This document shows positions 22,631-33,379 of a stretch of DNA of 64,000 nucleotides, piece after piece. How positions within the stretch are numbered: position 1 is the first letter of the stretch; the number at the start of each line of letters is the position of its first letter. The notes under the pieces are model-generated. The model was given only the letters and a program-made list of their open reading frames with translations, ran no database searches and was not told the DNA's origin. The translations under genes were made by a program, and so were the position numbers. The stretch spans positions 1 through 64,000 of the forward strand of contig QXCR01000090.1 of NCBI GenBank assembly GCA_004380135.1. Direction: 5' to 3'. Source of the DNA: Stemphylium vesicarium (Eukaryota; Ascomycota; Dothideomycetes; Pleosporales; Pleosporaceae).

Positions 22631-23747
22631 GATGGCGGCTTGTCGTACGTCGTCGATGTGGTGTTGTCGATGCTCTGGGAGTTTCGAGGTCGAATTTCGC
22701 AGCTTAGCGAGATCTCAGTGTTGGCCAAGACGAAAGGCCCGTGCGCGACCTAACCGTATCCGATATCCCCACCAACTTGAGAACCACTCGTGCCCAGTTC
22801 ACTCAACTTACCAGCTTTACAAACAGCCGTGCCTTGTTTGTTCGGCTCGCGGCTCATATCTCACCGCCTCTCCTCGTTATGCTGCCTTTCAAAGTTGCCT
22901 TGCGCCCGGGCTGGGGCTGTGGCTGTGCAAGCTGAACAGAGTAACGAGGCGGGCGCGCTCCAACACGCTCGCTGGGTATCCGGAAAAAGCAAAAGAAAAC
23001 ATGACATAGTAACGGCCGCGTGAACGCTTCTGCTTCCTCCCAAATATCCACGTATTGCTGCCTGACAGGGTGCGATGACATGCCTCAGCCACACCCTACT
23101 GTCGCGCTATAGCCGTTGTAGCATGTACGAGCAACCCGCAGAAGTCCTCCAACTCCCCTGCTCTTCACAGCATATGGCTCACCATCGTGTTTTGCTGATT
23201 CCGAGGCTTTTTTAAAGCTCCAAGTTCTTTCGCAATTCTCTCCTTCCAATATTGCTGGCAGTCAACCCCCAGACGCTCATCTTCAGAGTTTCGCCTTTCT
23301 CTTCTTCCGCCATGTAATAATGTGGTAGTTTTGGCCCCCCAATATCAGCCTCTATAAGCCTTTCTGGGCACGACTGCGCCACGTTCTTGCCTCAACAGTT
23401 CGCAGATGTAGTATCTGACGCCTGAAAGTAGGCTACAGGTCGAGAGGGTCAGGCACTTAGCAGGGATATGGAGCCTGACCTTTTATACCCCTCAGAGCCC
23501 ACCAGCCACGATAATCACCCGACAGCTTCGCCCTTGTTCCAGTATTTTCTGTCCATCTTCACCGGCCTTATTGTCAGGCATACATACACCTCGCAACATC
23601 TTTCACTGGTGGCGTCACCGGATTTCCTTACCGTCCCTAGCCTGGACCCATCAACTCATGCATCCAGCGAAGAGCATCCCTGAACGACAATCGCGCGAGT
23701 GGCCATCCCAATCCATCAGCCTAGCTTTTGAGCCTTAGTCCCTCGAT
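22631..23747. promoter_or_regulatory. Divergent upstream region of RPS18 and the 543-residue gene
   Basis: 1.1 kb without a supported gene. A small upstream frame (23468-23683) precedes the plus-strand gene and could act as a uORF if the leader starts before it; this is speculative. Confidence 0.4.
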
Positions 23748-25379
23748 ATGGCTTCTCAGACCCCAACTGCTGCGTCATCCCGCCTCGCGTGCGATACTGG
23801 CACTTTCATCCCACCGCCACTTGCTAGGTGCGACACCGTCTCATCCACTGGAAGTGCAGCCCGGCTTCCACAAGGAAACTGGGCACTCAATCTTAGTGGG
23901 GTCTGCTCAACGTGTCATCGCCATTACAAATCGCTCCAGGTTCACGTCAAGGTGTCAGATGATTCTACCCACGTTGGCGATGTTCACTGCACAAACTGTC
24001 GTCGTTTGTGGCTGGCTTTTGGGAAGGTCAATGTCACACGTTTATCTCTTCTGTCCGCGATGAGCACAGAGCCAGATCAGACGGAGACCGCTTTCCATAG
24101 TACTTTAGTCCACATGATACGGTCAGCCAATGCTATCGCCACGCTCTCTCCCACCCTTACAATCATCCCAGAGGCGACCTCGGCTGGGCCTTCGCGTGGG
24201 GCATCCGTTCGATCCACCCTTAGTAGGATCCAGGGACCTTCGACGGCCGTCAGAAACGAAACAACACAAACGATAGCTGACATTGCTACCGATTCGCCTG
24301 GACCTACTAACATCAGCCGAAATGGAGATTACATTGTTCAGCAGCGCGGGAGGCTCGGGAAGCGCACTATAGGCAAAGGCCGGCAAGCATTTCTTCGCGC
24401 TGGACAGAAGGTTGGAGCAAGGTTTCCCATCTTGAAAAATACACCTTTGGGTCTTGGTGAATGGTTTGCGAAAAGGGAGAGTCCGGAAGTCGAAATCCAT
24501 CAGCCAGATGTTGGGCGCTCAACATCCCAGGGTTCGCCTGCTCCCTTAGTCTCTTCCAGTCCCAGCGAGAGTACGGAAGCTCCAGCGGAGAATGGGGCCG
24601 CTATTGATACGGCCGCACTCAATGTTTGCACATCATCCGCGACCGCTGCAGATGCGCTGGATTCTCTGAACGGCCTAGGCCATGAAGCCGTCCAGGCTTT
24701 GTCTCCCGACCAGCGCCTTACGTGGGGTCGGCAACAGCTCACAGATTTTAGAGCCCGTTACTCTGGTTCCGTGCACAGAATCGCCAATCCTGCCACGGTC
24801 AACCATGAGGCTCAGACCGACCGCAACGAATTCTTGTTTCCGCTACCTGGCCTTCCTGCTCGACGCCACTCCATTCTAGCTTTCGTGGGTGATGGATTTG
24901 ACACTCAAGAGTACTGGGCCCATAACCGCCGCTCGCTGAACATAAGCGAAACAAACCTATCAGCAGCTGATACTGTCTTCGACGGTATGAGCATTTCTTC
25001 TCTGCCGCGTAACATCTTACGTGAGAGTCTCCAACCGCACCGTCGTGGATCGGGATCACCGCGTCCACTCTCAATAGACAGTGTGGTGCAGACTTGGTCG
25101 CAAATTCATCGAAGCCGAGCGGAGGCCCGTAGATCGATCGACTCAACCGCCACCGGAGGCGTTGTGAGGAGTATCATCGCTCCAAGGGGCCACGCTGCCA
25201 ATCGTCTATCGCATACATCCATGAACCGCGTGTCCTCTCTCTACACTGTTGAACCGCCACCTTCCCGCGTTCAGGCTGCCCTAGAGGAAGAAACAGAGCA
25301 TCCTAGGCAAGGTGACCAATCAGGGTCGCCTTCTCCCTCACCACCTATATCTGGAACAGATACAACTGTGGGAGGATAA
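23748..25379 (+). CDS. Unknown protein with a CxxC..CxxC zinc-ribbon-like motif
   Basis: Single exon, 543 residues. A paired cysteine motif, CSTCHRHY at residues 53-60 and CTNCRRLW at 81-88, could bind one zinc. A Leu-rich SALLS-like stretch follows. The middle (about 200-245) is strongly basic (RGRLGKRTIGKGRQAF). The remainder is Ser/Pro/Thr-rich and probably disordered, with a conserved-looking segment FLFPLPGLPARRHSILAFVG near residue 365 and EYWAHNRRSLNISE. It has no signal peptide or membrane helix. I recognise no family; a nuclear or cytoplasmic adaptor-type protein is possible. The frame is open over its entire length with a good start context after ccctcgatATGGCT. Confidence 0.72.
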   Translation: MASQTPTAASSRLACDTGTFIPPPLARCDTVSSTGSAARLPQGNWALNLSGVCSTCHRHYKSLQVHVKVSDDSTHVGDVHCTNCRRLWLAFGKVNVTRLSLLSAMSTEPDQTETAFHSTLVHMIRSANAIATLSPTLTIIPEATSAGPSRGASVRSTLSRIQGPSTAVRNETTQTIADIATDSPGPTNISRNGDYIVQQRGRLGKRTIGKGRQAFLRAGQKVGARFPILKNTPLGLGEWFAKRESPEVEIHQPDVGRSTSQGSPAPLVSSSPSESTEAPAENGAAIDTAALNVCTSSATAADALDSLNGLGHEAVQALSPDQRLTWGRQQLTDFRARYSGSVHRIANPATVNHEAQTDRNEFLFPLPGLPARRHSILAFVGDGFDTQEYWAHNRRSLNISETNLSAADTVFDGMSISSLPRNILRESLQPHRRGSGSPRPLSIDSVVQTWSQIHRSRAEARRSIDSTATGGVVRSIIAPRGHAANRLSHTSMNRVSSLYTVEPPPSRVQAALEEETEHPRQGDQSGSPSPSPPISGTDTTVGG

Positions 25380-26069
25380 GTATCTTCGGGCGCTTTTTCG
25401 GTCTGGTCTTTTGGAGATTACCTGGCATGTTTCCAGTGGGACGTTGATTTTCTCTCCATTTGTTCAATCACGCAATCCCCTGCTTTCTGTTGACACACTC
25501 GTTCGGATAACGCTTACCTTTGCGGTATGCGCCTCATTGGTTTTCACTCGTTGATCTTATAGGTGGGACTATCCTGGACGGTCTCTTTTCACAATCGATA
25601 CGATTTCTGAAGTTTCACAATGACAGATCTCTGAATGTCTGGTCAGCACCATTCCGCTCGTTCAGTGCACATTTGGATCAATGATTTCTTCGTGGTTTTA
25701 TAGAGCTTCATTTCCTCAGAAATGCTACCATCCATATACACGCACGCCTCGGCTGCTCCGTTCTCAGTCTAAATACCCGTCACACGGTCGTATCACCATG
25801 ACCTGTGAATCTCACAAAATGGTTAATGGTCTAACGATTGACATGAATAGCATGGTCAGCGGAAAGTTACCTGGGCGTTCAAGGAGCTTTCACCATGCAG
25901 ACATACAGCATCATGAACAGCTGCAGCGCTCATCAAAGTCACTGTTCACCACAAAGCACAGCACCCCCTGGGGGGTTACTCCCACACAACTCCACTGTCA
26001 ATCCCTTCCAGCCATCAACCGAGCGCCAACTTGCCAATAACCCAAGCTCATCCACTATCAACCTAGACC
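25380..26069. other. Intergenic, nothing recognised
   Basis: 690 bases between two plus-strand genes, containing only frames without motif support. Confidence 0.5.
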
Positions 26070-27045
26070 ATGGCTCCACCCATCGATGCCGAGGCCCTCC
26101 TTTCATCTCTCGAAACGGTCGAGTGTAGCATCGGCACCGAAGCATTCGACTCGGGACACCCTCCCATCATGATCGAAGGCTGCCGCCACATCTTCGGGGG
26201 GCAATGTCTCAAACAATGGGTAACATCTGAGAACCGCACCCACGACAAATGTTCAATATGCCGACATCCACTCTTCGGTGACTCGACCGGGACGCCACCT
26301 GGATTCAGGCAACAAGCAGTCCCGCAACCACAATTACAACCGCCATCTAGATCGAGGGTATCTAGTACCCAAATACTTAGAACCCCCGCTGTGAATGGCA
26401 ACAGAACACTAGCACAGAGCCTAGGAAACCAAGCCCCACTTCGACGCAACCTCGTGAGCAGCATGTTAAGTCGTGTGCCCGACTACTCCAACTTCATCCT
26501 GGGCTTCCTGCGCCTCAACGGCACACTGGAGCGCATCCCAAACCCGCGGGTGGGAAATAGGTTACAGCGGAACACGGGTCTGCAGCCTGCTCACGGCGAT
26601 GGGAATTGGCTTAGTAGGATTAGACAGCGTATCAGCCAATCTACTGCGGGCGAGGCCCGCCTTGCACGCTTATCCGGTAATAGGGGCAGGCGAGGTGCCA
26701 TTGCGAATTCCAATGCTCCTGTGCGCACCCGTCGTGCCGACAAAGCCCGTCGAGACAGAAACCCGGGTGATCGAGATGGACGTGTTGCACGGCGATCGAA
26801 CCGCCGTCCTGGAGAGAGAAGAACGCATCGGGCCTCGTTCTCCTTCCCCATCTAGCTCCATGTACTTGGGCTACGACTTTGAGTATCAGACCGACGCTGG
26901 TTTTCGGATTAGCGAAGACGTCAATGGCCCTTTTCTTCCCCGGCCGCCACCTCGAGAGCGTGATTTGGAGCGGAGAAGGGCGTATAGATCCGAGCCGTAT
27001 GGAAGTGCGGCGCTGAATGCGCTGTATGAGGGACAGAAAGTGTAG
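26070..27045 (+). CDS. Degenerate RING-finger protein
   Basis: The start at 26070 opens a RING-like domain at residues 17-68: C19, C38-x-H40, C46, C61-x2-C64. Expected ligand 2 is Gly22 (CSIG where RINGs have CxxC) and ligand 5 is Gly43, so at most six ligands remain. A Gln/Pro-rich linker and a conserved-looking NFILGFLRLNGTLERIPNP follow. Two 3' models exist. The frame runs to 26855 (261 residues, Arg-rich end), or an intron 26677-26758 (GTAATA..ACAG, 82 bases) leads to a second open frame ending at 27045 (297 residues), whose MYLGYDFEYQTDAGFRISED and ERDLERRRAYRSEPYG look protein-like. I prefer the second. E3 ligase activity is doubtful given the lost ligands. Confidence 0.62.
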
Positions 27046-27262
27046 CTCGGTGGGTTGGTAGGTAGGAGGATATGGAAAACGGCATGAGCGATAGATGAAC
27101 ATGAGAGCACGCGAACAAAGCACCGGTCTCATAAACCCAGATGCCGAACTGGCCTCCATGTGCCAATAGGAGAAGACTTAACCAATACAGGAATGTACAT
27201 GCCATTACTTCATACAGTATCAAAACACACAGAAACATCGCAATCCTACAAAACACCATCCC

Positions 27263-28661
27263 CTACCAATCATCAATCATATCATTAAACTCCTCACTCT
27301 CAACATCCATAACCTTCCTCGCAGCCTCACTCCCACTAACCGGCAACATCTCCAGCCCATCCTCCCCATCCTTGCCCTTGAACCCCTCGGGCACCTCGTC
27401 CGGATCCAGCAAGCCCACCTGAAACAGCACACTAGCCTGGTCCCAATACACGCGCTCACTCCACACCTTGCCAGCGCGGAACCCCGCGATGCTAACGACA
27501 ACAATCTCAACTTTTTGGTTCGTGGGCGCCACGCCAGGCAGGATCCATGGCATCTGACATGTGTGCTTGAAATTAATGTAGAGTTCGTCGACGATGCGGT
27601 CGACGCCTATAGTGCGCGAGATGAGGCGCATGTGCAGGGATGGCGGGGCGGACTTGATGAAGTAGTCGCGGTAGAAGCGCTTTAGATCGGGGATGCCGCT
27701 GCCGCCGGTCATTGTGGGGGTGAAGTTTATGGAGGGCTGTGGGGCGCGGGTGTAGGTGTCTAGGAGTTTGTCGAGGGACTTGCCGCGGTACTTTTCTGGT
27801 TGGTTATTAGTTTGTTTGGTCGTGAGAGGATAATGAGGATGACGGAGGTATGAGGATCGAGGGTGAACGTACGTTCTTCATTCTCTTCCCATACTCGTTC
27901 TAGGTCGACTTCAGCGCTGAAGCCTTTCCTGACGGTGCTTAGACTCCTGCTCCATGCGATTGCGTCTGCAACAGCATCGTATTCGTCTAGATCGTGTTCT
28001 GCGAATCCCGCATCCACGCCCTCATACGTAAAGCATGGGTATACAATCTTGTCTTGTAGACCTCCCGCGCCAATGCCGGGTGTGACGCGCTTCTGCACCG
28101 TCTTTCGTTTGCCTTGTATGCCGAGGACTTCCGGACGACGTACTACGCCCACGGTAGACTCGTTCCCGGATGCGCCTTCTGGAAGGTGGACGAGGACGCG
28201 AAACGAGGATGTGAAGCGGTGTCGGGTATCGGGGATGGAGGTAGGGTAGTAGGCAATGAGGGAGCACAGCTTCGACGTGGCTGTTTTGGGCTCAGAAAAG
28301 ACGTCTAGACAAACAGCTGCCGCATCTCCGAAGGCTGAGGGTTTGCAGTCAGCGCATGTCGTGTTAGGCGGTGGTGCACGGCTGGGCGTGGTCTGCGATG
28401 CGCCGGAAGATGGGAGGGTCGTGTACCTACGATGGCGTAACGCTCTCCGATACCCATGCTGTCGCCCAGTTTGTAGAGCGTCTGCACATATTGCTTTCCG
28501 CCCTTGCCCATGGGAATATATTCCACTATAAAGCCCTCATCGCGCCATGCCTTCATAGTCTCGATATCGAACTCTTCGTCTTCCGATGTGATGTACAGCA
28601 CGGGCGTGCTGCTCCGAAACGACAGCCAGCCATTGCGGTCGGCTAGGAATTGTTGCGCCAT
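27263..28661 (-). CDS. Dienelactone hydrolase-like protein with C-terminal SnoaL-like domain
   Basis: Three exons (28427-28661, 27873-28334, 27263-27795) join to 409 residues with consistent phases. The N-terminal part (VLYITSEDEEFDIETMKAWR, AIVAFGDAAAVCLDVF, LCSLIAYYPTSIPD) resembles the alpha/beta hydrolase fold of dienelactone hydrolase-like proteins. The usual nucleophile elbow is replaced by AFGDAA, so catalysis is doubtful. The C-terminal part (LDTYTRAPQPSINFTPTMTG, FYRDYFIKSAPPSL, DELYINFKHTCQMPWILPG) is a SnoaL/NTF2-like fold. The open frame continues upstream to 28895 and includes SVPNSGAATIHRVIAPADVT, which looks conserved, so the true start may be upstream or on an extra exon. Function unknown. 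Confidence 0.8.
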
Positions 28662-29246
28662 GTTGTGGTTTGGGATCGCAGTCACATCAGCTGGCGCAAT
28701 CACGCGATGAATGGTAGCAGCTCCACTATTCGGAACTGAGGCTTGTCCAGTTCTGCTCTGGTTCCGGTCGATCGTCGCTGAGAGATCACCAAAGATACCT
28801 TTTGTGACCGAAATGGGATTGAAGAAATCGCGAGCGCATAATAGTGCGACAGACAGGAATTTGATGGCGCATTGTCGGTGTGGGCACGCACACAATCCTG
28901 TTGCAGTAGGGTTGCATGAGGGGCTTTAGTGGAGGCGTGCGTGCGTTCCCAACTTGGCCATGACGTATGTGAGGCTGCCGTCAATACCACAGACATAGCA
29001 AACTGTTTACCATTACCGAGGCATTGTTTTATTGTAAAAATGCAACATCGTGTATTCCAACATAACTCTCTTCTTTGCAACATCCGTCTGATATAGTGTG
29101 TCGGCAATAGTGCATGTCTTCCATTGAGAGATGCCCACGCTCGCGTTTTCCTCTAGTACCATTGCTACAACCGAGCAGTTAATCTATCACGCGATTACCG
29201 AGCCCGTGAACTCCTGAGTCACCGGGGTTGCCAAGGAGATCAGTAA
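28662..29246. other. Intergenic or 5' part of the hydrolase-like gene
   Basis: The bases 28662-28750 probably still code for the hydrolase-like protein N-terminus (see that entry). Nothing is recognised beyond about 28900. Confidence 0.4.
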
Positions 29247-29744
29247 TCAAACGACAGCCACAGTCTCATTGTGGCAAGCATCCGCTTTGTAGCGTTCAAG
29301 GTTCCTTCGCATGCTCTCCAATGTCTGTGTCCAATTTCAGTCAGAGTTCGTAATGAATCCTAAATTACTCACTTCTATGCACCCTTCTCTCCGAAATCTG
29401 TCGAGAATCTCCTTCACCTCTTTGTCCTTCATCTCGACAATCTGTGGCCAATGTACTGATAAGCCTAAGAAGAATCAGTGACATCCTCATCTCGATGACG
29501 TTGGGTGGACATACTTATCCTTGGCGTTCAGTTGCTGTAGAAAATGCGTGAGCTTGCTGTCTTGGCCAGTGATTGTCGAGTATGCCCCATCCTCTGACAC
29601 TATCACTTCGTAATCAACTTCCCTAATGGAAACTTTAACGTCGTATTCCACATCCCTAAGTCGAGCTACCTCAATAATCTCATGTGCGATTTTCATCCAT
29701 TCCTCACTGAAAAGTGCCTTCTTTCTCGTATCGATACTATCCAT
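29247..29744 (-). pseudogene. Small unknown gene with an unresolved frame break
   Basis: Exon 1 from 29744 reads MDSIDTRKKALFSEEWMKIA and continues as a charged, protein-like sequence to LQQLNAKD, ending at a GTATGT donor (29506-29511). A second block (29464-29373) reads HWPQIVEMKDKEVKEILDRF in one frame, followed by a GTGAGT..ACAG intron and a last block (29324-29247) LESMRRNLERYKADACHNET ending in TGA. Blocks two and three join in phase, but block one joins block two one base out of frame with every GT..AG pair I could find. If spliced as usual, the protein ends in a different 33-residue tail. It may be a decayed gene, an assembly error, or use a non-canonical intron. No family recognised. 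Confidence 0.4.
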
Positions 29745-29866
29745 TTTAGTGGGCTGCGTTGTACTGAACGAGTTCGCTTTACACAATCATGCTGTATTCT
29801 GTTATATTCGGCCATCTGACTAGTCCGAAAGATAAGCGCTGTCTAATCAAAATCTATCAGTCTTTC

Positions 29867-30090
29867 TTACGCTCTTCCCTCATCATACAAGTTAAGAAGT
29901 CGTCCAGATCCTTCCGCATCGAGGCCCCAAAACCGACGGTCGGCCCCAGAATAAATCTCGCTATCTGAATGTCAGTAAGGTCCAATGTGGACAAACATGT
30001 CAAGAAAAGCGGTGGAAAGGCCGCCTTACCCGGGAGCTTGCATGGCCACTGTTGCTGGCTGAGGCTGCGGCTATTGATTCGAAGAGACAT
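29867..30090 (-). CDS. Possible 52-residue mini-protein gene
   Basis: Two exons (30030-30090 and 29867-29964). The intron has a GTAAGG donor and an ideal branch and acceptor (CTTACTGACATTCAG). The spliced product starts MSLRINSRSLSQQQWPCKLP and continues DSEIYSGADRRFWGLDAEGS, ending in YDEGRA. Codon phase is consistent and the second exon looks protein-like, while the unspliced frame does not. It is too short for domain assignment. The basic, Ser/Gln-rich N-terminus could be a mitochondrial presequence. The call rests on splice quality only. Confidence 0.4.
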
Positions 30091-30359
30091 GTGGGTTGAA
30101 AAGACAAAGAGCGAAGGCAGGAAAGAGGCGGTGTCTGTCCTGGCTGCGGAGGCACTAGGGAGCCCTGCTTGGCGGAAGCAAATCGCGGGGTAAACGCGAC
30201 CTCACGTGAACGTGCGTCTGCACCAAGGGCAGTTACGGTGTTCGAAGGAAACACTCATTCATCAACAAGACACTCCACTCACCACACGATAATAATGATG
30301 ATGATTCGCCCCTAGACAACTCATTATTGCATAATCAACATTCTCTTAAAAGACCGTCT

Positions 30360-32060
30360 CTACATAACCATCTTGAACTCGGGGTCCCTGTCATCGCCCC
30401 TTCCTTCAAACTCAGCGTACTTTCCGCTCGCCTTGTCCTTGTTAATCTTCCACACCCACGCGACATTAGCACCAATCCTAAACTCTATTAGCAGCGGTTC
30501 ACTTTATCAAGAAAACAGGGAGCAAACTTACAGGACCCAAGCCGCACAGAGCAAACCAAGCATGATGCTGTGAGATTTATGGAAATGCGGGCCCTCACTC
30601 TTTGGATACACAAAGCTCGCCACAAAACCACCGGCATTCGCAATGGCAAGCTGCAGCGCTGATGTAGTTGCGCGCTTGTAGTGACCTGCAGAGTTGTTGC
30701 TGTTCCAAGAGAGAATACAAGGGACAGTGGCGTACATGCCGGTTGCCATGAGGAAAGTCATGCCGTACTGGACTTTGGGGTTTTCAGACTGGCTGATGAC
30801 ACCGTAGCCGATGATGGCAACTGGGAGAGTGCAAAGCATGACGGGGCCACGAAGAGCGAGGCGGTCAGACAGTAAGGCGACGATTACGGTAAACATGGAT
30901 GCAACAGCATATGGGATGACAGTCCATAACTGGGCCCGGTTTGGGTCCTTCTCAAAACCATTGTTGATGATGGTGGGGAGGAAGAGTCCGAAAGAGTAGA
31001 GTCCGGAGAGAATGGCGAAGTAGGCTGTGGCTGTGAGCCAGACCTGCACGTTGAAGACGCCGCGTTTGATCTCGGCCCAGTCGAAGCGCTCGTTTGATGC
31101 GCTTTGCTCGCCTAGACGGAAGCGTGCGTGCTCTTTTTCGGCTGGGGTGAGGAAGCCAGCGGATTCGATCGAATTTGGGAGGAAAAGGGCTGAGCAAGCA
31201 CCGACGCCTACTGTGATCAATCCTTCGACTATAAAGATCCACCTCCATCTGACGGAGATTAGTAAACGAGTGTTTGCGGGGCTGGGGAGTATTTACCCTT
31301 CAAGGCCGCCAGCCGGGCCGATGGCGTTCAAGGCTCGGGCAAGGAGACCACCGAAAGCGCCGGAAAGGGATGCTGCGGTGTAGAAGATTCCGATGCGCAG
31401 AGCGAGCTCTTGTCTTCTGTAAAAGTGCGAGAGGTACAATACCTGGCAAGACGTTAACGAGGGTTGAAGTATTCATGGCATCAGTGCTTTACCATTCCAG
31501 GCAATAATCCACCTTCTGCGACACCAAGCAGCGCGCGAACCGTAACGAACGACGCAAAGTTGGTAACGAAGCCGAGGCACATTGTCAGGATACCCCAGAC
31601 AGCGGTTAAGAGAGGCAACCAGATTTTTGGCGACACTTTTTTCAACACCAAGTTCGACGGGAGTTCACTGTCTCGACGTTAAAATACTGCCTCGTAGATT
31701 CCACCGGTCAAGCAGCTCACCTCGCAATATAAGTAGCGTAGAAGACGCAGAGACCAATGGAGTACTGGTGATCATTGATACCGATATCGTCTTCGAGACC
31801 GAGAATCTTCGCATTACCGACATTCGTGCGATCAATAAACGAACACAAGAATAACAACGCGAGAACGGGTAGGATGCTAGAAGGTCAGTCAGCACTAAAT
31901 TTTCAAACAAGAGAGACACGAAAACAACAAAGACATACCGAGAATCCATCTTAAACATCAGGCCCCGAACCGCCTTTCCATCCTCATCAAACCCCGCCTC
32001 TAACTGCTCACTCCCACTCCGGTTCTCAAGCTTCTCATCATGCATCTTATCCACGCTCAT
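30360..32060 (-). CDS. MFS permease of the allantoate/nicotinate (ACS) family
   Basis: Six exons (31939-32060, 31721-31876, 31493-31667, 31297-31442, 30532-31248, 30360-30477) join to 477 residues; every intron is 47-62 bases with GT..AG except the last, which is 54. Family landmarks are FIDRTNVGNAKILGLEDDIG after helix 1, ELPSNLVLKKVSPKIWLP, LLGVAEGGLLPGMVLYLSHF with the following RRQE, GGLEGWRWIFIVEGLITVG, and the second half helices. About 12 helices are expected in the plasma membrane. Homologues (Dal5, Tna1) import anions such as allantoate, nicotinate or pantothenate; the substrate here is not deducible. An upstream in-frame extension to 32324 lacks the family pattern, so the start MSVDKMHDEK was used. 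Confidence 0.9.
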
Positions 32061-33379
32061 TGCTCTATCGCTCGCAAACAGCCCGACAGTCGTATGTGAA
32101 GGAATTAGGACGAGACGAGAGGCGAGGGAAGCAAGGAAGAAAGTTGATATCCTACGCACAAGACACGAGAGAAGAGCGCGTGCAGTTGCTTCTTTAACCC
32201 CAACAACAGCCCCGGCTACGGCACCACACACCGCACCGCACCGGCAACCCAGTCGCGCAGCCACCACAAACGCCAGGCCAGGACCAGGACTCGCATTCCT
32301 CCCGACCCCACGGGGTGCATACACGGCAGAACCGGAATCACAGCGCGCGTGATTGGCCGCAACCCCATGTCAGCATCTCAAGGCGCCGCCGACCTTGGGC
32401 TTAAAACATGATAGTCACTGCACGTTAGCCCAGGCGATCGACAGGCTTGACATCAGCGGTAAGCAATACACCCCAGCCCGCGTGCTTCCTGCGTACAAGA
32501 CGGTGCTTGTTCTGTTTCCGAGCACCATGATTGATATGTAAGCGCGGATTTATATTGTATACAATGGAGCCTGTGGATGTTGCGAATTGTTGAGTTGCGA
32601 GGTAGATGGTGGGTGTGGTTACGCTTCGAGCAGGTGCCCAGCTCGCCCAGCTGTGGGCACCCACGTACCAAGCTTCTTCCGCGTTGTCAAGCCGTGCGAA
32701 GCCTTTGCCTGCCCCGCTTGGTTCAACTTGGCTGGCCCTCTGTTTCGGGTGAACTCCTCCTCGCCCCAACGTTGAGACCGTCTGCCCCGTTGTTTTTGTT
32801 GGTGGGTGATCGGCCTAGGGAGTTTGAGTTTGAGATGCATGCTGCGATAAGGTGATGCCTAGGTAGGTAGGTAGGTATGCATCTGATGGTCGCGCGATGC
32901 ATACCCAGGTAGTTTTCGCGACTAGTCGGACGGTGCATTTGTTGCCATTGTGATGTCCGAAATAGGCGGCGTCGATGCTAAACGTCACAGACGGCGTCTC
33001 ATGTCGCGAGAGATCGTCCATTGTAGCGAGACTATGCAAATACCAAGCTGATCTTCAATAATAGCGCTGCGGGTACGGTAACCAGTTCAGCTGCAGTCGT
33101 CAACATGACGCTTTTTGTTGCAATCTTTAACTTCCTATCTCGATTTAAGTATTGAGACGAAAAAGCAAAACGTGCTCTATTCCTGGTGCCCAAACGTATG
33201 CGTACCGCAATCGTGATGCGAGAATACCTATTCAGCTGATGTTGTACGACCCAGTGGATGTTGTGCGATGAACATCCCAAACCGCCCAATTTTACATTAG
33301 AATAGATCGTGCAAGATGAAATGGCAGGAAAATTGGTATTTGACATGCTACGCTATATACAATTGACACGAACACAGAA
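32061..33379. other. Intergenic, 1.3 kb, with a GGTA repeat and a hairpin
   Basis: No supported gene. It is the 5' region of the MFS gene and 3' flank of the CoA-transferase gene. A (GGTA)n run at 32860-32877 overlaps a 10-bp perfect inverted repeat described separately. Confidence 0.45.
32860..32905. repeat. (GGTA)n microsatellite joined to a 10-bp inverted repeat
   Basis: aggtaggtaggtaggta is followed by ggtatgcatc at 32874-32883 and its exact complement gatgcatacc at 32896-32905, with a 12-base GC-rich loop. Confidence 0.8.
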
